A DNA stretch of 64,000 nt from Rhododendron vialii (Eukaryota; Streptophyta; Magnoliopsida; Ericales; Ericaceae). Under the pieces are notes generated by a model, which did not search any database, was not told the DNA's origin, and was given only the letters and a program-made list of their open reading frames with translations. The stretch covers positions 9,386,501 through 9,450,500 of the forward strand of contig NC_080567.1 of NCBI RefSeq assembly GCF_030253575.1. The letters are read 5' to 3'. Shown here one piece after another: positions 36,484 to 49,400 of this stretch. The first letter of the stretch is position 1. Each line of letters begins with the position of its first letter. A program made the position numbers and the translations under genes.

Positions 36484-36870
36484 TGTGTGTGTGTTCCAAT
36501 GGGAATCCGGGAAAAGTGGAACCATTGCGAGGTTGGGTGTGTGTGTGTTCCAATGGAGATCCGGAATAGCGGAACCATTGTGAGGTTGTGTGTGTTCCAA
36601 TGGGAATCCGGGAAAAGCGGAACCATTGTGGGGTTGTGTGTGTTCCAATGGGAATCCGGGAAAAGCGGAACCATTGTGAGGTTGTGTGTGTTCCAATGGG
36701 AATCCGGGAAAAGCGGAACCATTGTGAGGTTGTGTGTGTTCCAATGGAGATCCGGAATAGCGGAACCATTGTGAGGTTGTGTGTGTTCCAATGGGAATCC
36801 GGGAATAGCGAAACCATTGTGAGGTTGTGTGCGTTCCCATGGGAACCCGGACCGGCGGAACCATGGTGAG
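36484..36870 (+). repeat. 48-bp minisatellite array in the solo LTR
   Basis: About eight copies of a 48-bp unit with TGTGTTCCAATGGGAATCCG, GGAAAAGCGG and AACCATTGTGAGGTTGTG; some copies carry GGAGATCCGGAATAGCGG instead. The period is a multiple of three, so long frames on both strands are shadows of the repeat. The sister LTR carries only two or three related units at 24,850-25,085. Confidence 0.9.
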
Positions 36871-37384
36871 GTATGGCTTGGTTATCCGCGGAGAGGAGCC
36901 AATGCAATTGTGTGCCAATGGGAACCCGGCGCGGCGGAACCATTGTGAGGATACTCGGGAGACCGGCGCGGCGGAACCGAGGTTGGGTGTGTTAAAAACA
37001 AATTTTGGTTTGAAAGGAAATGTTTTGGAAACCACAATGTGGCCGGACGTGGTAGCCCATTGTGTGGAGTGTGTTTTGTGTGTGTTCCAATGGGATCCGG
37101 GAAAAACGGAACCATTGTGAGGTTGGGTGTGTAGCTTGGTTATCCGCGGTACGGAGCCAATGCAATATTGTATGAGTTAAACAAATGATTTTTGAAAGAT
37201 TGTTTTGTAAGTGAAAATGTTGACACGGTCTACGATGAGTCGCGTAGGAGAAACTCTAAAATCTTGGACACCAACGATAGTTGATTAACGAATGTGGATG
37301 TGTCATTGTTAAGCTGCGTATATATGTATCATGTGGAAATCGATGTGTTATTATTTCCTGTTGTTTTAAGTTATGGGTTAGCGG

Positions 37385-37573
37385 GTATGGGATTACTCTG
37401 CTGAGCTTTGTAGCTCACGGTGTTGCCTTTTTGGTGACCCTGACATATTATATCGGTGGCGACGCTGGTATAATGTGTCAGATTTTGTAGATAATCAGGG
37501 TAAGCAGTTCACCGTGGAGGCTTTTGGAGCTGAGGAGCTGGCAAGAATGGAGGAGCTGAGGAGCTGTAGTTAG
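37385..37573 (+). other. short conserved open frame inside the nested solo LTR
   Basis: Sixty-two codons on the LTR sense strand with SSRCCLFGDPDILYRWRRW and VEAFGAEELARMEE, ending in TAG. It corresponds codon by codon to 24,636-24,454 in the other solo LTR and lies about 130 bases before the LTR end. Confidence 0.55.
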
Positions 37574-37704
37574 GAACCGTAGAACCCCCTTCATTTTTTG
37601 TAAATATTGAACTCTTGTAGGAGTTTTGTTGTAATAAGAGCCAGACTCAATTGATGTTATCAATAAAATGTCCTTTTAACGTACCCAAAATTCGGGGCGT
37701 TACA

Positions 37705-38760
37705 GGGTTATTGAAAATCATGAAAACACACACTAGGATAAAATGATGACATGAATTTTTGAGGACCAAAGCATGTATACATCAAGAGCAAGATAAGTAG
37801 TATGAATCAAGATCCAAATGACAAAAGTGTGTGTGTGCATCACGTCAGATATATGCAGCTCGACCTAAGAGCTAACCTTGGTCTCTCATGTATGTAAGAT
37901 GGTCAAGTGATCTCCCCCTCAAGAAGTCAAACCAAGACATTTCGATAATCAATATACTACAAACTCCCCCTCAACCAAACTCCAACAACTATAATGTGGC
38001 CGTGCATTGCCATGGTCCCTTAAGCTTTCTAATTGACCCTTGTAGCGAGCTTTAGGCCAGTGACACCCAAACCAGACGGTCTTAGGGCACTAGATGTAGA
38101 GAACACCCCAACGGACTTACTTACTCGAGTCAAAAAGGCTACGAACCCAAGCAAGCCACACAAGACACTCTTGGAACTCTTCACCGTTTGACGCGAACAC
38201 TCACTGCTTACTGAGGCAAGAGGCCCGGTTACTAAGTGAAAAGCCCGAAAGGCCATAAGAAATAAAATTCACCATATAAAAAACCTCCTATTTTTTTATT
38301 TTTATTTTTTATATATATTCAACTCCCACAGAGTATCCAAAATGCTGAAAGGTCAATCTTGAGAGAAGAATACAAGACACAATGTAGCTACATGAGAAAT
38401 GACGTGCAAGAATTAGGGAGCAGCTATTTCTGACGTGAACGAACAAGTGGAGGTCATTTAGACAAGACTCATGCTACTTCCAGACAGTACAAAGTATATC
38501 AAGATTTGTACTCAAAAATCATGCACACAGAAATTCCTAGTGAGCATAGTCATGAAAAACGATAACAAGCTACTATTGCACCATATCAACCAACAACTTA
38601 AAGCTCACAAAAAAAAAAACTGACCTCAACAAAAAAAGATACTTTTTTTTTTAAATATATATTATAAGCATATGTAGCAAACCAAAAAAAAATAAAATAA
38701 ACAAAGATAAACTAACAGTAAGGAACAAAAAAAATGAATGAAAAAAAAATAAAACAAAAC
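37705..38760 (-). other. SIRE internal region between the pol end and the nested solo LTR
   Basis: Noncoding and A-rich, with several TCTCCCCCTCAA-type pyrimidine tracts (purine tracts on the element strand) near 37,912 and 37,967. No envelope-like frame recognised. Confidence 0.7.
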
Positions 38761-41700
38761 TCAATCGACAGAGCATACCCCCACAGATTTACGAAGATAA
38801 TCGAAACGAATGTGATCAAGAGGTTTAGTAAAGATATCAGCCTTCTGATGTTCAGTATCCAGATATTCTAAGAGAATTACTCTATCCTCGACAAGATCTC
38901 GAATGAAATGGTGACGAATGTCTATATGTTTAGTACGAGAGTGCTGAATAGGATTTTTAGAGATATTTATAGCGCTAGTATTGTCACAGAAAAGAGTGAT
39001 AGTACCTTGGGTAATACCATAATCAGCAAGCATCTGTTTCATCCATAACAATTGAGTACATCCACTGCTCGCTGCGATATATTCAGCCTCGGCTGTAGAT
39101 AGGGAAATAGAATTCTGTTTTTTACTAAGCCAAGAAACTAGATTGTTTCCTATGTAGAAACATCCACCAGAAGTACTCTTCCTATCATCTGCACAACCCG
39201 CCCAATCGGCATCAGTGTAACCAGCCAAATTAGCAGTAGTGTCATGGGTAAACCATATTCCATAGTTAAGAGTTCCACTCACATATTTAATGATACGTTT
39301 AACAACTGAGAGATGAGACTCTTTAGGAGACGCCTGATACCGAGCACAAACCCCAACACTAAATGCAATATCTGGACGACTAGCAGTAAGGTACAGTAAG
39401 CTACCTATCATACTACGATAAGTGGTCTGATCAACATCTATGCCATCACTATCTCGTGCAAGCTTCACAGTAGTGCTCATGGGAGTACGAGCATGCTTAG
39501 CAGACTCAAGACCAAACTTACTTACAAGCCCTTTTGCATACTTATACTGAGATATAAACATGCTGGTATCAAACTGTTTAACTTGAAGACCGAGAAAATA
39601 AAACAATTCTCCCATCATACTCATCTCGAATCTGCCTGCGAGTTTTCATAGGATCCGATACCTTTCCAATCACTTGTGTTTCTGGATGATTTAATTTGAC
39701 CCGTGCTGAGGGTTTCAGGGTATCACCCGTCTCTATTGAATCATCCTGTTCCTCTGTTTTGATTTCCTCTTCATCGTTTTCAACTCCATCTTCAATATCT
39801 CCATCATCTTGACAGTTCGCTTGATCTGTTTGTTCTTGAACACAAAAAGGCTCAAAACACTCATAATTAGTAACCTCTGGCTCATCCAGAGTCATGTCAT
39901 CAATAACAACATTAATAGATTCCATAACAGAAGATGTGCGAAGATTAAAAACACGAAATGCACGACTATTTGGAGAATACCCAAGAAAAATGCCTTCATC
40001 ACTACGAGAGTCAAACTTACCCGATTTCTGCCTATCTTTCATTATGTAGCACTTACTACCAAAGGTTCTAAAGTACTTAACATTAGGCTTCTTCCCTTTC
40101 CATAGTTCATAAGGGGTATTCTTGGTTCCTGGACGAAGATACACCCTGTTAATAATATAGCACGCAGTGTTTACAGCCTCAGCCCAAAACCTAAGGGCAA
40201 TCTTACGAGAATGAAGCATGACTCGTGCCATCTCCTGAATCACTCTATTCTTACGTTCAACCACCCCATTTTGTTGAGGGGTTTTAGGGGCAGAAAACTC
40301 ATGATTAATCCCTAGATCCTCACAGAACTTAGCATATTCACTGTTTTCAAATTCTTTGCCATGATCTGAGCGAATGCAAACTATCATACCAATTTTCATG
40401 CTCTTTTCATTTTGTACACTTTTGACAAATGACTTAAAGAATGTAATGGTTTCAGATTTTTCACGTAAAAAATTAACCCATGTAAACCGTGTGAAATCAT
40501 CCACTATAACGAAAATGTATTTCTTTCCAGCAATACTAGCTACCCTTGAGGGACCCATTAAGTCCATATGAAGCAATTCTAGAGGTCTAGTTGTGGCCAA
40601 TGTGTTAGTCTTTTTATGAACAGCTCTAGTTTGCTTTCCAATTTGACACGGACCACAAATATGATGAGACGGGTGACTCAGTCTAGGTACTCTGCGAATT
40701 AACTCCTTTTTAGTTAATATAGATAGGTCCTTGTAATTGATATGGCCTAACCGCTGATGCCAAAGATCTATCTCATCTAATTTAGTGGAGTGACAAGTCA
40801 CATTATCTAAGGGTATAATACCATAGCAATTGTCAGAAGTTCTAGTACCATGCATTACATTAGTTCCGTTCACATCTAAGATATAACAATCATTCTTCGA
40901 GAATCTAACTTCATGAAGGGAATCACACATTTGACTTATACTAATCAAGTTAGCTTTGAGTCCTTCTACAAAAAGAACATTTTCCAAAGTACCAACTCCA
41001 GGGGCCTGAATGATCCCTTTTCCAACAACTTTGGACTTACTGCCATCACCAAATGTAACAGAACCTCCATTGTAATTTTCAAACTTTGTAAAAAGAGATC
41101 TGTCTCCGGACATATGACGAGAGCATCCACTATCAAGATACCACATATTAGTGTTCTGTGCTTTTAGTGCAGTGTGAACAACCATGCAATGCAAATCAGC
41201 ACTCCTTACCCATACAGGCTTAGTCTTAGAACTGTAAGTTTTAACATGATCTTTCTCATTGGGTTTATTCTGTTTAACAAAATTATGAGTTTGTTTCTTA
41301 TGATTACCACCATTCTGATGCATACTTTTCTTGCTACTACTCACATAATGATGTGTAGGATAGCCATACAATTGAAAACAATGAGGATGAATATGTCTTT
41401 TAACACCGCAATAATGGCACACGGGGATAAATCTCCCATTAGTAGTTCTTTGAATATGAGCAGGCATCTTAATAAAAACTTGAGGCTTAATAGTATTGTA
41501 ACTAGCTTTTGATTTTACCTCTTTGTGTCGATTTTCAAAAATTGACGAACTTACTGGATTTTTTTAAAGCTGTCTCCTTATGCTTTTCTTCAGATATCTT
41601 TCTGACATTTTCTTGATTTGAGCATGTGGCATTGAACCCAAGTCCAGATCGGTCACTGAATGATCTTTGTTTATCAAGAATATCATCTAAATGCTTAGAA

Positions 41701-43267
41701 CCTGCATTCATGCGCTCAAAAATAGCATTAGCTTTAGTCAAGTCAGTAGTCAATTTATTTATTTTACCTTTGTTTATCCCATTCAGCTCTTCAAACTTGC
41801 TGACTTTCTCCCGAAGTTGCATTACTTCCAGTTTAAGTTGATTCCTCTCATGACTGACACTTTCTAGATTTTCTGACAGCTCCCTTGCTGAGGATAGTGC
41901 TTTTGCCAGATTAGCCACAGCTGCCTCACTCTTACTGGCTAGCTTATCATTCTGTTTGGTGAGTTTTCAGCTTTCTTCGTATAAATTGTTATAAGCCTCT
42001 TGCAACTCATCAAACTTCACTTCCTCCTCTTCATTGTCACTATCATGGGTTCCTCCATTCCCCAACTTTTGCTGGGTTACATCACTTTCATGATGATTTG
42101 CTGTGAAGGCCAAGAAGTTTTTTTCATTGTTTTCCTCATCTCTATCACTATTTGACTTCTCACTATTAGTGTCATCATCCCAAGTTGTCACACTGAATAT
42201 ATTTTGCTTAGCCTTTTTATTTGCACAATCCTGAGCAAGATGTCCATACCCATGGCACTCATAGCACTTCGGGCCCGAGGGTGGTCCCTTTACTCCTTTC
42301 CGATCTTTGTTACTAGAGGACTCAAATTTTCCGTTACCTTTCTTACCATTGTTGTCATTATCATTATTCTTTTTCTTAAAAAATCGTTTGAAGTTCTTGG
42401 TAAATAATGCCATGGCCTCCGTATCGTAATTGTCATCGTTGTCCGACTCAGTAGATTCATTATTTTTACCAGAAAAAGTCGTTTGTCTCTCCAAACCTCT
42501 AGTAGTATTCTTACTAGAAAAAGCAATTTGTTTTTCCGATCCTTTATTAGTACCTTTAGTAGGAAATAAGTCTTGATCGAAATGTGTAAGCTCATAGTTT
42601 TGAAATTGCCCTACTATTTCTTCCACAGACATTTCAGGTAATTTTCTCTTACTTTCCAAAATATCAACTTTATTTTTAAATCGTTCAGGAAGAGATCGCA
42701 AAATTTTCTTGACAACACGAAAGGGAGTAATAGGCTCACCCAAGGTATAACTGGTGTTGACTATGTGGTTGAGTTTGGCGTAGAACTCATCAAATGTCTC
42801 ATCTTCCTTCATACGCAGCATTTCAAACTTGGTAGTGACCCGTTGCAACTTTCCTTGCTTTACTGTATCAGTTCCTTCGTGGGTAATGACAAGAATATCC
42901 CACGCATCCTTTGCTGTTTTGCATGTAGATATACGGTGGAACTCCTTTGTATCGACATGAGTAAATAGTACATTCAGTGCCCTGTTATTTGCTGCACGTA
43001 GTGCCTTCTCCTCTGCTGTAAACTTTGCACTACCGTTAGGTGCCGAAGTTCCCTCAACAGTTATAGTTGGCGGCATATACCTCACTTCACATGCATTCCA
43101 AACATCTTCGTCAATGGCCTTTAAATAGGCCTCCATCTTTGCCTTCCAATGATCAAAATTAGTACGATCCAGAACAGGGGGCGATTTGTATTCAACTCCA
43201 TTGCAAACTAAGGATCCACTAAGAATTTGAAAAATTCTAATTTTTAGTGACCCGCTCTGATACCAAA

Positions 43268-44225
43268 TGAAATTTCTAAAGTGATGCTAGGAGTACTTAT
43301 TTTGCCTTACTAGATGACTTCAAACACACCACAAAATCAACCAAAGAAAGGAACACCAATCTTACGTGGAAAACCCCAAAATCGGGTAAAAACCACGGGA
43401 AGGAATCATGCACTAAAACAAATGTACGATTACAAGCAATCTTAACACTGACCGTGTATCCTCACCACGAGTCCTAAGATCTACCTGCCGAATCCACGTT
43501 CATCGTACCCACTGAATGATCGCCGAATCCTGAATCCTCAGGCCTTCCAGAAACCCTTTCGAACTCCACGAAAGGATGCAAATCAAAGATTGATTGTTGA
43601 TGAACTTACCCTCTTGAAGTTGAAAGATTAACACCAAAACACCTTGGATCTTTAATGCTCTTCAAGATTCACGAAACCAATCCCTCAATAGGATTCTGAA
43701 ATATCAGACGAAAACTCACGAAGGCTGCGGTATAGATGTTGAAGTAGAGAAAAAGAAAAAGACCAGCCTCTCGAAGGAATTTTATCACCAATTAATTAAT
43801 CAACTTCGATCGGTCTTCGAGCGGCCACCAAAGCTCACGTTCAAAGGAGTATATATATGGAGATTTCTCTTGAGCCAGAAAGAGAGATGCTTGTCCTTTT
43901 TTCTTTTTACCTCTTCGACCTAATGGGTCGATTCTTATTAAGGCCCCAAAATGCATTTGAGCAAAAACCGAACCGGCCCAATAAGAAGTTGATTTTGCTG
44001 GAGCAAAATATCCCGTCTTCCAACTCTTTCACGAACTGGCCCAATAAGAACTTGACTAACATCTACCGCACTAAAAAATAATACAATATAATGATTCCTT
44101 TCCACATCCTAAACAGACGCTTCTAAAAAAAAAAATTACACCTCAATAAAAATGGGGATACATGGAAAGGTGTTATTTGGTCATGAATGTGCCAACCAAA
44201 AGGGAGCTCGGCCTATGGAGCTTCA
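43268..44225 (-). repeat. 5' LTR of the SIRE element
   Basis: 958 bp, matching 32,264-33,220 with about six substitutions and one base of length difference. A primer binding site sits two bases inside, and target repeat ctcat follows at 44,226. Confidence 0.95.
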
Positions 44226-45884
44226 CTCATGTTCCTGGTCCAACTTCTTATGCTTACCTACGAACCGTCCAAGGAGTAACATACAATTCCTTCAATGACG
44301 CAGCCATAGCTCATGGCTTACTGGAAATTGATGATAGTAGCGAAAAGTGTATGGAAGAAGCGTGCGCATATCGAATGCCAATATCGCTAAGGCAATTGTT
44401 CTGCACCATTCTTGTCTATTGTACTCCAACCAATCCAACTGAGTTACTCTTTAAATTCGAAGATGATATGACAGAGGATTATATTTCACTACAGAAACTG
44501 ACCAAACAAGAAGCGCGCGAGCAGCTTCTTCAAGCCATAAATTCAGAATTAGAGTCGATGGGTAAAAATTTGCAGGACTTTCAGTTATCACACCTTCTCG
44601 ATTCATCAATAGACCACCGCTCAATTTGCCGCGAACTCGATGATGAAACAGATCTCTCCATTTCTGAGGAAGACCTACAAAGCCCAGCTCTCCTCAATAC
44701 TGAATAAAGAATAGCATATGACGAAATATTAGACGCAGTTTTTACCAATAAATCCAAATGTTTCTTCATTGATGGACCAGGAGGAACATGTAAAACATTC
44801 TTGTATCGAGGAATACTTGCACAAGTTCGCTCACAGCAAAAAATTGCCTTAGCAACTGCTAGCTCCGGAGTAGCGGCATCAATATTACCGAATGGACGCA
44901 CAACTCATTCTCGGTTAAAAATTCCCATCACTAAAGAAAGCAAGCTTTGCTGCAAGGTAGGAAAGCAAACTGGTTTAGCCACTCTTTTGAAACAAACGGC
45001 ACTTGTTATCTGGGATGAAGCATCGATGGCAAACAAAGAATCAATCGAAGCACTAGACGACCTCCTAAGAGATATAACAGACAATGACACTTTTGGCCAA
45101 TGCTCACAAAAATCAAGTTTAGTAAGATCCCACATTTGGCCAATGCTCACAAAAATCAAGTTAAAGCAAAATATGCGCGCTTGGACTGATGTTGCATTCA
45201 GCACATACATTCTCCGGATTGGCAATGGCTTAGAACCAAAAGACCACGCTGGACAAATCAAATTGCCCTCCTTCCTAGCTCTGCAACCAACAAAAGCAGC
45301 GCCAGCATTGGATCATCTTATTGAATTTGTCATCCCAACCATTTCAACAACTGAGTTTGAACAGATTTCATTATCCAATTCTGCAATCTTGACACCCAAA
45401 AATGATGCAGTCGATGAGATTAATGAACTAATTACGGCCAAATTCCCTGGACAAGATCAGCTCTACTTAAGTTTTGATCAAACAACCAATAAAGCTCAAG
45501 AAGGACTGTACATTGACTTCATCAACTCTCTCGTTCCATCAGGGATGCCAACACATAAGCTACTCTTAAAGAAAAATATTCTAGTTCTGTTGCTGAGGAA
45601 TATTAACCCATCCAAAGGACTGTGCAACGGCACAAGGCTAATATGCAAGGAATTTGCCAAACACATCATCACTGCTGAAATAACTAGTGGTGAAAAGAAG
45701 GGAACCACAGTTTTCATACCAAGAATCCCGCTACAACCAAGTGATCCCCAATAGTACCCAGTTGAATTCACCCATCGCCAATTCCCTATCAGGCCATGTT
45801 TTGCTATGACAATCAACAAAGCCCAGGGGCAAACTGACCACTGTTGGCATTTACTTGCCAGAGCCGGTTTTCTCTCATGGTCAA
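44226..45884 (+). pseudogene. Helitron PIF1-type helicase part of the Rep-helicase gene, broken
   Basis: The reading continues from 32,263 across the SIRE insertion. The segment starts with VPGPTSYAYLRTVQGV, a typical Helitron linker, then SF1B helicase motifs: P-loop GPGGTCKT (44,774-44,797), VIWDEASM (about 45,004-45,027), NMRAW, CNGTRL and NKAQGQT (about 45,810-45,832). Helicases of this type unwind DNA during rolling-circle transfer. Oddities: Cys replaces the usual second-last Gly of the P-loop; the GD.RQ motif expected after Walker B is absent, its place taken by two copies of a 28-base sequence (45,092-45,119, 45,134-45,161); in-frame stops lie at 44,705-44,707 and 45,752-45,754; the frame changes near 45,840. 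A Tat/Retand element enters at 45,885. Confidence 0.85.
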
Positions 45885-46449
45885 TGTGGAGGCTTCGGTC
45901 ATGGTCTCGGTAATCTAACCGGACCACCATTAACCGAGGCCTCATATTAACACGGGCCTGTGTATATCCTTCTGTTTACCTGGTTGATATCGAGTCTCCT
46001 GTTCACTCTTCGGATAAATACCGAAGTGTGCATTCCGTTAAAGCCTCTTGGAAGAATATTGCATAGCAGGAGGGGACCAAGAGGGACGCGTGGCGGAAAG
46101 GATCAGAGGGACCAAGTCTGGCCATGTGCTTCGTAACCGACTTATCCGGTGCGTCATCTATGACGTCACCCGAGGCGGTTACCTAAGCGTGACCTCCACG
46201 CACTAGCTTGGAGCCCAAGTTAACCTAGGTCTATAAATACAAAGGGATACTGATCTTTGAGAGGTATGCCATCTGACCCTAACCCTAGACCTAAAAGCAT
46301 CTCTCCTTACATCTAACTTGATCGTCGGAGGGTCACTAGGCAATTCCAGCCTTAGTGACTTGTTGCAGGGTCAGCGGCGGAGGAACGGAATAGCGGAAGA
46401 GAAGTACTAGTTCAGGCAAAGGTCCCTCCTCCTAAATCGAACCCCTACA
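45885..46449 (+). repeat. 5' LTR of the Retand-like element
   Basis: 565 bp, starting TGTGGAGGCTTCGG and ending CCCCTACA. TGACGTCA at 46,161-46,168 and TATAAATA at 46,232-46,239 mark the promoter. Confidence 0.95.
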
Positions 46450-49400
46450 ATTGGCGACTCTGCTAGGGATCTAGCCATCCTTTCAACTTTCACCTCCCCC
46501 CTTCTGCTCCGTTAAAACATCCAGAATCAAACATGGTGGAGATCGACGACGCACATCACGGTGGTACCGCCCACGGGCTCGGTTCCCTCGTGGACCATAG
46601 CCTGGCTTCTGACGGAGCGGCGGCCCTTGGAAAGACTCACATATCCATCGGAGTTGGCGCCGGAGCGTCAGCTCCAGACGCAGGTCCATCCTCCGAGCTC
46701 CACTCCTACATCCGCCATCTCGAGCGCAAAATCGACGATCTCACGACGGTCGTGGACCGCGACAGACACGTCCGAGACGAGTTGGCGGAGATCAAACACC
46801 TCCTCATCTCCCCATCTCATTCCTCCGGGAGCCGCGGCGGAAGAACAAACCGTCGCACCCCCCCACGCAGTCACGAAGCCGGTCACCTGCTAGAGCACAG
46901 ACCCCGCCCTTCAGTCAAGGATCGTCTTGAGTCACCAAGAGCGGTGGACACACGAGCCCCAAAAGAAACATCGCGCAGGGACCGTTCTCGCTCTCCTGCG
47001 CAACTTCGAAGGAGACCATCGGCCTTTGACAGGCTCGGTGGTGGGAGCATCTCTGCCTCCTCCACCCATTCCGTCCTTGTGGGCAGGACAGGCCGGGAAT
47101 CTACCCCTAGCCTCACAAGGGCATCCAGGGGAGATGACGACCTTGTCGAGATCCAGACTAGAGGATACCGCGAGCGCCTGAAGGGCCCCCGAGCCAGAAG
47201 TCCCATCGTCTCGCACCCCGGCGGTGCAAACAGCAGGAGCCCGGTCACCGAGCGCCTCGAGGCTTCCGCTCGGGATAGCTACCGACATCATCGCCAGGAG
47301 CGTTTTCCCAAAAAATCGGTTAGTGTCGATCCAAAGAGAAAGGAGCACGAACGACTGGACAAACTCGTCCCCAAGAAGCGTACAGCGATTAAGCGTCCAG
47401 ACGGCCCCGACCGTTCGATCCGACCTCATCGCGATGCCGACTTGCGCGACTCACGACCTCTCCCTTCACAAGAGAGATCGACTCGGTTACCCCCCCAAAG
47501 GATTCTCCCAATCCAAGTTTGCCAAATATGACGGCAAGACCAAGGCGTACACTCATCTGGTCCAGTATAAAACCGTCATGTCTCTGTTTCTTCGGAATGA
47601 ACCTTCGGACGACGCTTTCCTGTGCAAAGTGTTTCCAGCAAGCCTCGGCAACCTGGGCCTCACCTGGTTCAATCAACTCCCGGCTCGGTCAATCTCCTCA
47701 TTCGACTCCCCTCTGTGACGCCTTCATGGCCCGGTTCGTAACGAGCAACAAGCACGAGAAGGAGATCGACTCCCTCTTAGCCCTCCGCAAGAGGAACGAC
47801 GAAACGCTTCGGCAGTACGCCGGCCGTTATTGGGAGTTGTTCAATGAGATAGAAGGTTGCGACGGTGTCATCTCTGCCCGAGGATTCAAGCTCGGTCTCA
47901 CCTCCCAGGACGAGCAAGTCTACGACGACCTCGCTCGCCATAAGCCGAACTCTATGAAGGACCTTATGACTCAAATTGAGGGCTAGTGTCAGCTCATCGA
48001 ATCCAAGGCAGAGAGAGGCATCGGGAAGCCTACAAGTTCAAAGACATTAAACACCTCGGTATCAGTACCGGTCCCCGCACCTGTCTCAACACCGAAGAAA
48101 CAGGTCAACACAATCAAGCAGTCGCCCAGGAGGGGACCGAAGCCAAGCGATTTCAACGCTGAAAAAACCGTCTTCACCATTCCCATCTACCGGATCATCG
48201 ACCAAGTGAAGGACCAGCCCTTTTTCTCCTTCCCCAATCAAAAACTCGGAACCGAAAATGGGAAAATCAAGAATCCCATTGTTCGATGCAGTTACCATAG
48301 CGAACAAGGTCACTTCACCACGGCATGCAAGCCCTTCAAGGCCTACTTGGAACAGCTTGTTGCTGGTGGCCACCTCGGCAACTTCATCGATCACGAGAAG
48401 ACGACGGTTCGGGCACAGCGGACCGAAACTAACACCGAGGAAGAAGTACAGACAATCCACGTCATACACGGTCCATTGAACCCCGAGGCCGCTCGAGTCA
48501 TCCGGGCAGAGTTGAATGAAGCCTCCTCCTCCAAGCAGGTCATGTTAGTTGGCCCCGAACCAAAGCGCCCCAGAACCAACGACGGCTCCAAATGGACGAT
48601 AACGTTTACCGAGAAGGATCTCGACCGCGTCCAGCTTCCCCACAACGACGCCCTCGTGGTCACGCTACGCATCGGAAATTTCAACGTCCATCGCGTCCTC
48701 GTAGACCAGGGTAGCTCGGCCGAAGTCATGTACTACTCTCTTTTCAAGGATCTGAAGATTCCCGAGACCGACCTCCGTCCCTCCGAAGTTCCCCTTATCG
48801 GCTTCATTGGAGCTCCTGTCTGGCCCATCGGTATGATCACTCTTCCTGTCCGTGCCGGCTCGGTAACTCTTGAAATAGACTTTGTGGTGGTCGATGTCCC
48901 TGGCCCTTACAACGCCATTGTCAGTCGAACCTGGCTGCATAGGCTTAAAGCGATTGCCTCCACTTATCACCAAGTGGTACGTTTCATTGGCACTAATGGG
49001 CACCAGGAAGACTTATACGGAGACCAGACCGCGGCCAAGCAGTGCTACGTCAACGCCGTCCGAAGCACCAAACAGACCCCCCGGGTGAATCTCATTGAAG
49101 CCCCCGAAGCCCCAGTTTTGGAGGACGTCGGCAGATCCCCCGACGACAAAACCGTTAAAGATGTGGCCACAATCCCAATCACCGAGGACGGCTCCCGCTT
49201 CTTCCTTGTCAGTTCCTCGCTTAGTGATACTGATCGGAATGAGACGGTAGCTTTTCTCAACCGAAACATTGAAGTGTTCGCCTGGACCCCCTATGAGATG
49301 CCGGGGCTCGACCCCTCTTTCATCTGCCACGAGCTCAACATCGACAAAGCCAAGCGACCGGTCGTACAGAAGGCACGACGGTCCTCTCCTATTCACTCCG

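Larger units (their letters stand above)
33797..37704 (+). mobile_element. solo LTR (3,908 bp) of the same chromovirus-type family, nested in the SIRE element
   Basis: Ends TGTAACG...GGGCGTTACA with perfect 5-bp repeats gggtt at 33,792-33,796 and 37,705-37,709. A TATA box (CTATAAATAGC) at about 35,589 is followed by a leader with CTCTCTCTAG, and an AATAAAATG signal lies near 37,662, so the promoter reads on the plus strand. The opposite-strand element at 24,326-27,530 has the same ends and inner landmarks. It is longer than that copy mainly through simple repeats and an expanded 48-bp array. It lies within a SIRE element whose LTRs differ by only about 0.6%, so insertion and LTR-LTR recombination both came after that event. 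Confidence 0.88.
32264..44225 (-). mobile_element. Ty1-copia SIRE-lineage retrotransposon, two LTRs, incomplete inside
   Basis: The element spans 11,962 bp with LTRs of 957 bp (32,264-33,220) and 958 bp (43,268-44,225), TG...CA ends and target repeats ctcat at 32,259-32,263 and 44,226-44,230. The primer site TGGTATCAGAGC (tRNA-iMet type) is at 43,254-43,265 on the minus strand and a purine tract AAAGGGGGAGAT at 33,221-33,232. Parts on the minus strand: gag with CCHC zinc knuckle (43,136-41,967), a coiled-coil gag-like segment (about 41,918-41,535), protease-integrase (41,467-39,578) and the C-terminal reverse transcriptase/RNase H (39,624-38,761). SIRE is inferred from gag type and pol style. 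It is broken, with roughly two or three lesions, and no envelope-like frame was recognised. LTRs differ by about six substitutions and one indel (about 0.6%), suggesting an age of a few hundred thousand years at 1.3e-8 per site per year. Confidence 0.9.

Noticed and set aside
36484-36870. Regular repeats that could suggest a CRISPR array
   Set aside because: Units are directly adjacent without unique spacers, lie in a plant LTR, and no cas genes exist in the window.
36163-37120. Long open frames on both strands over the 48-bp repeats
   Set aside because: The repeat length is a multiple of three, so frames stay open by repetition. The text lies in an LTR and no domain is recognised.
33797-37704. 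A nested element with its own genes (large LARD-type element)
   Set aside because: There is one promoter, one polyadenylation region and LTR-type ends with no internal LTR pair, primer site or pol, so a solo LTR explains it better.
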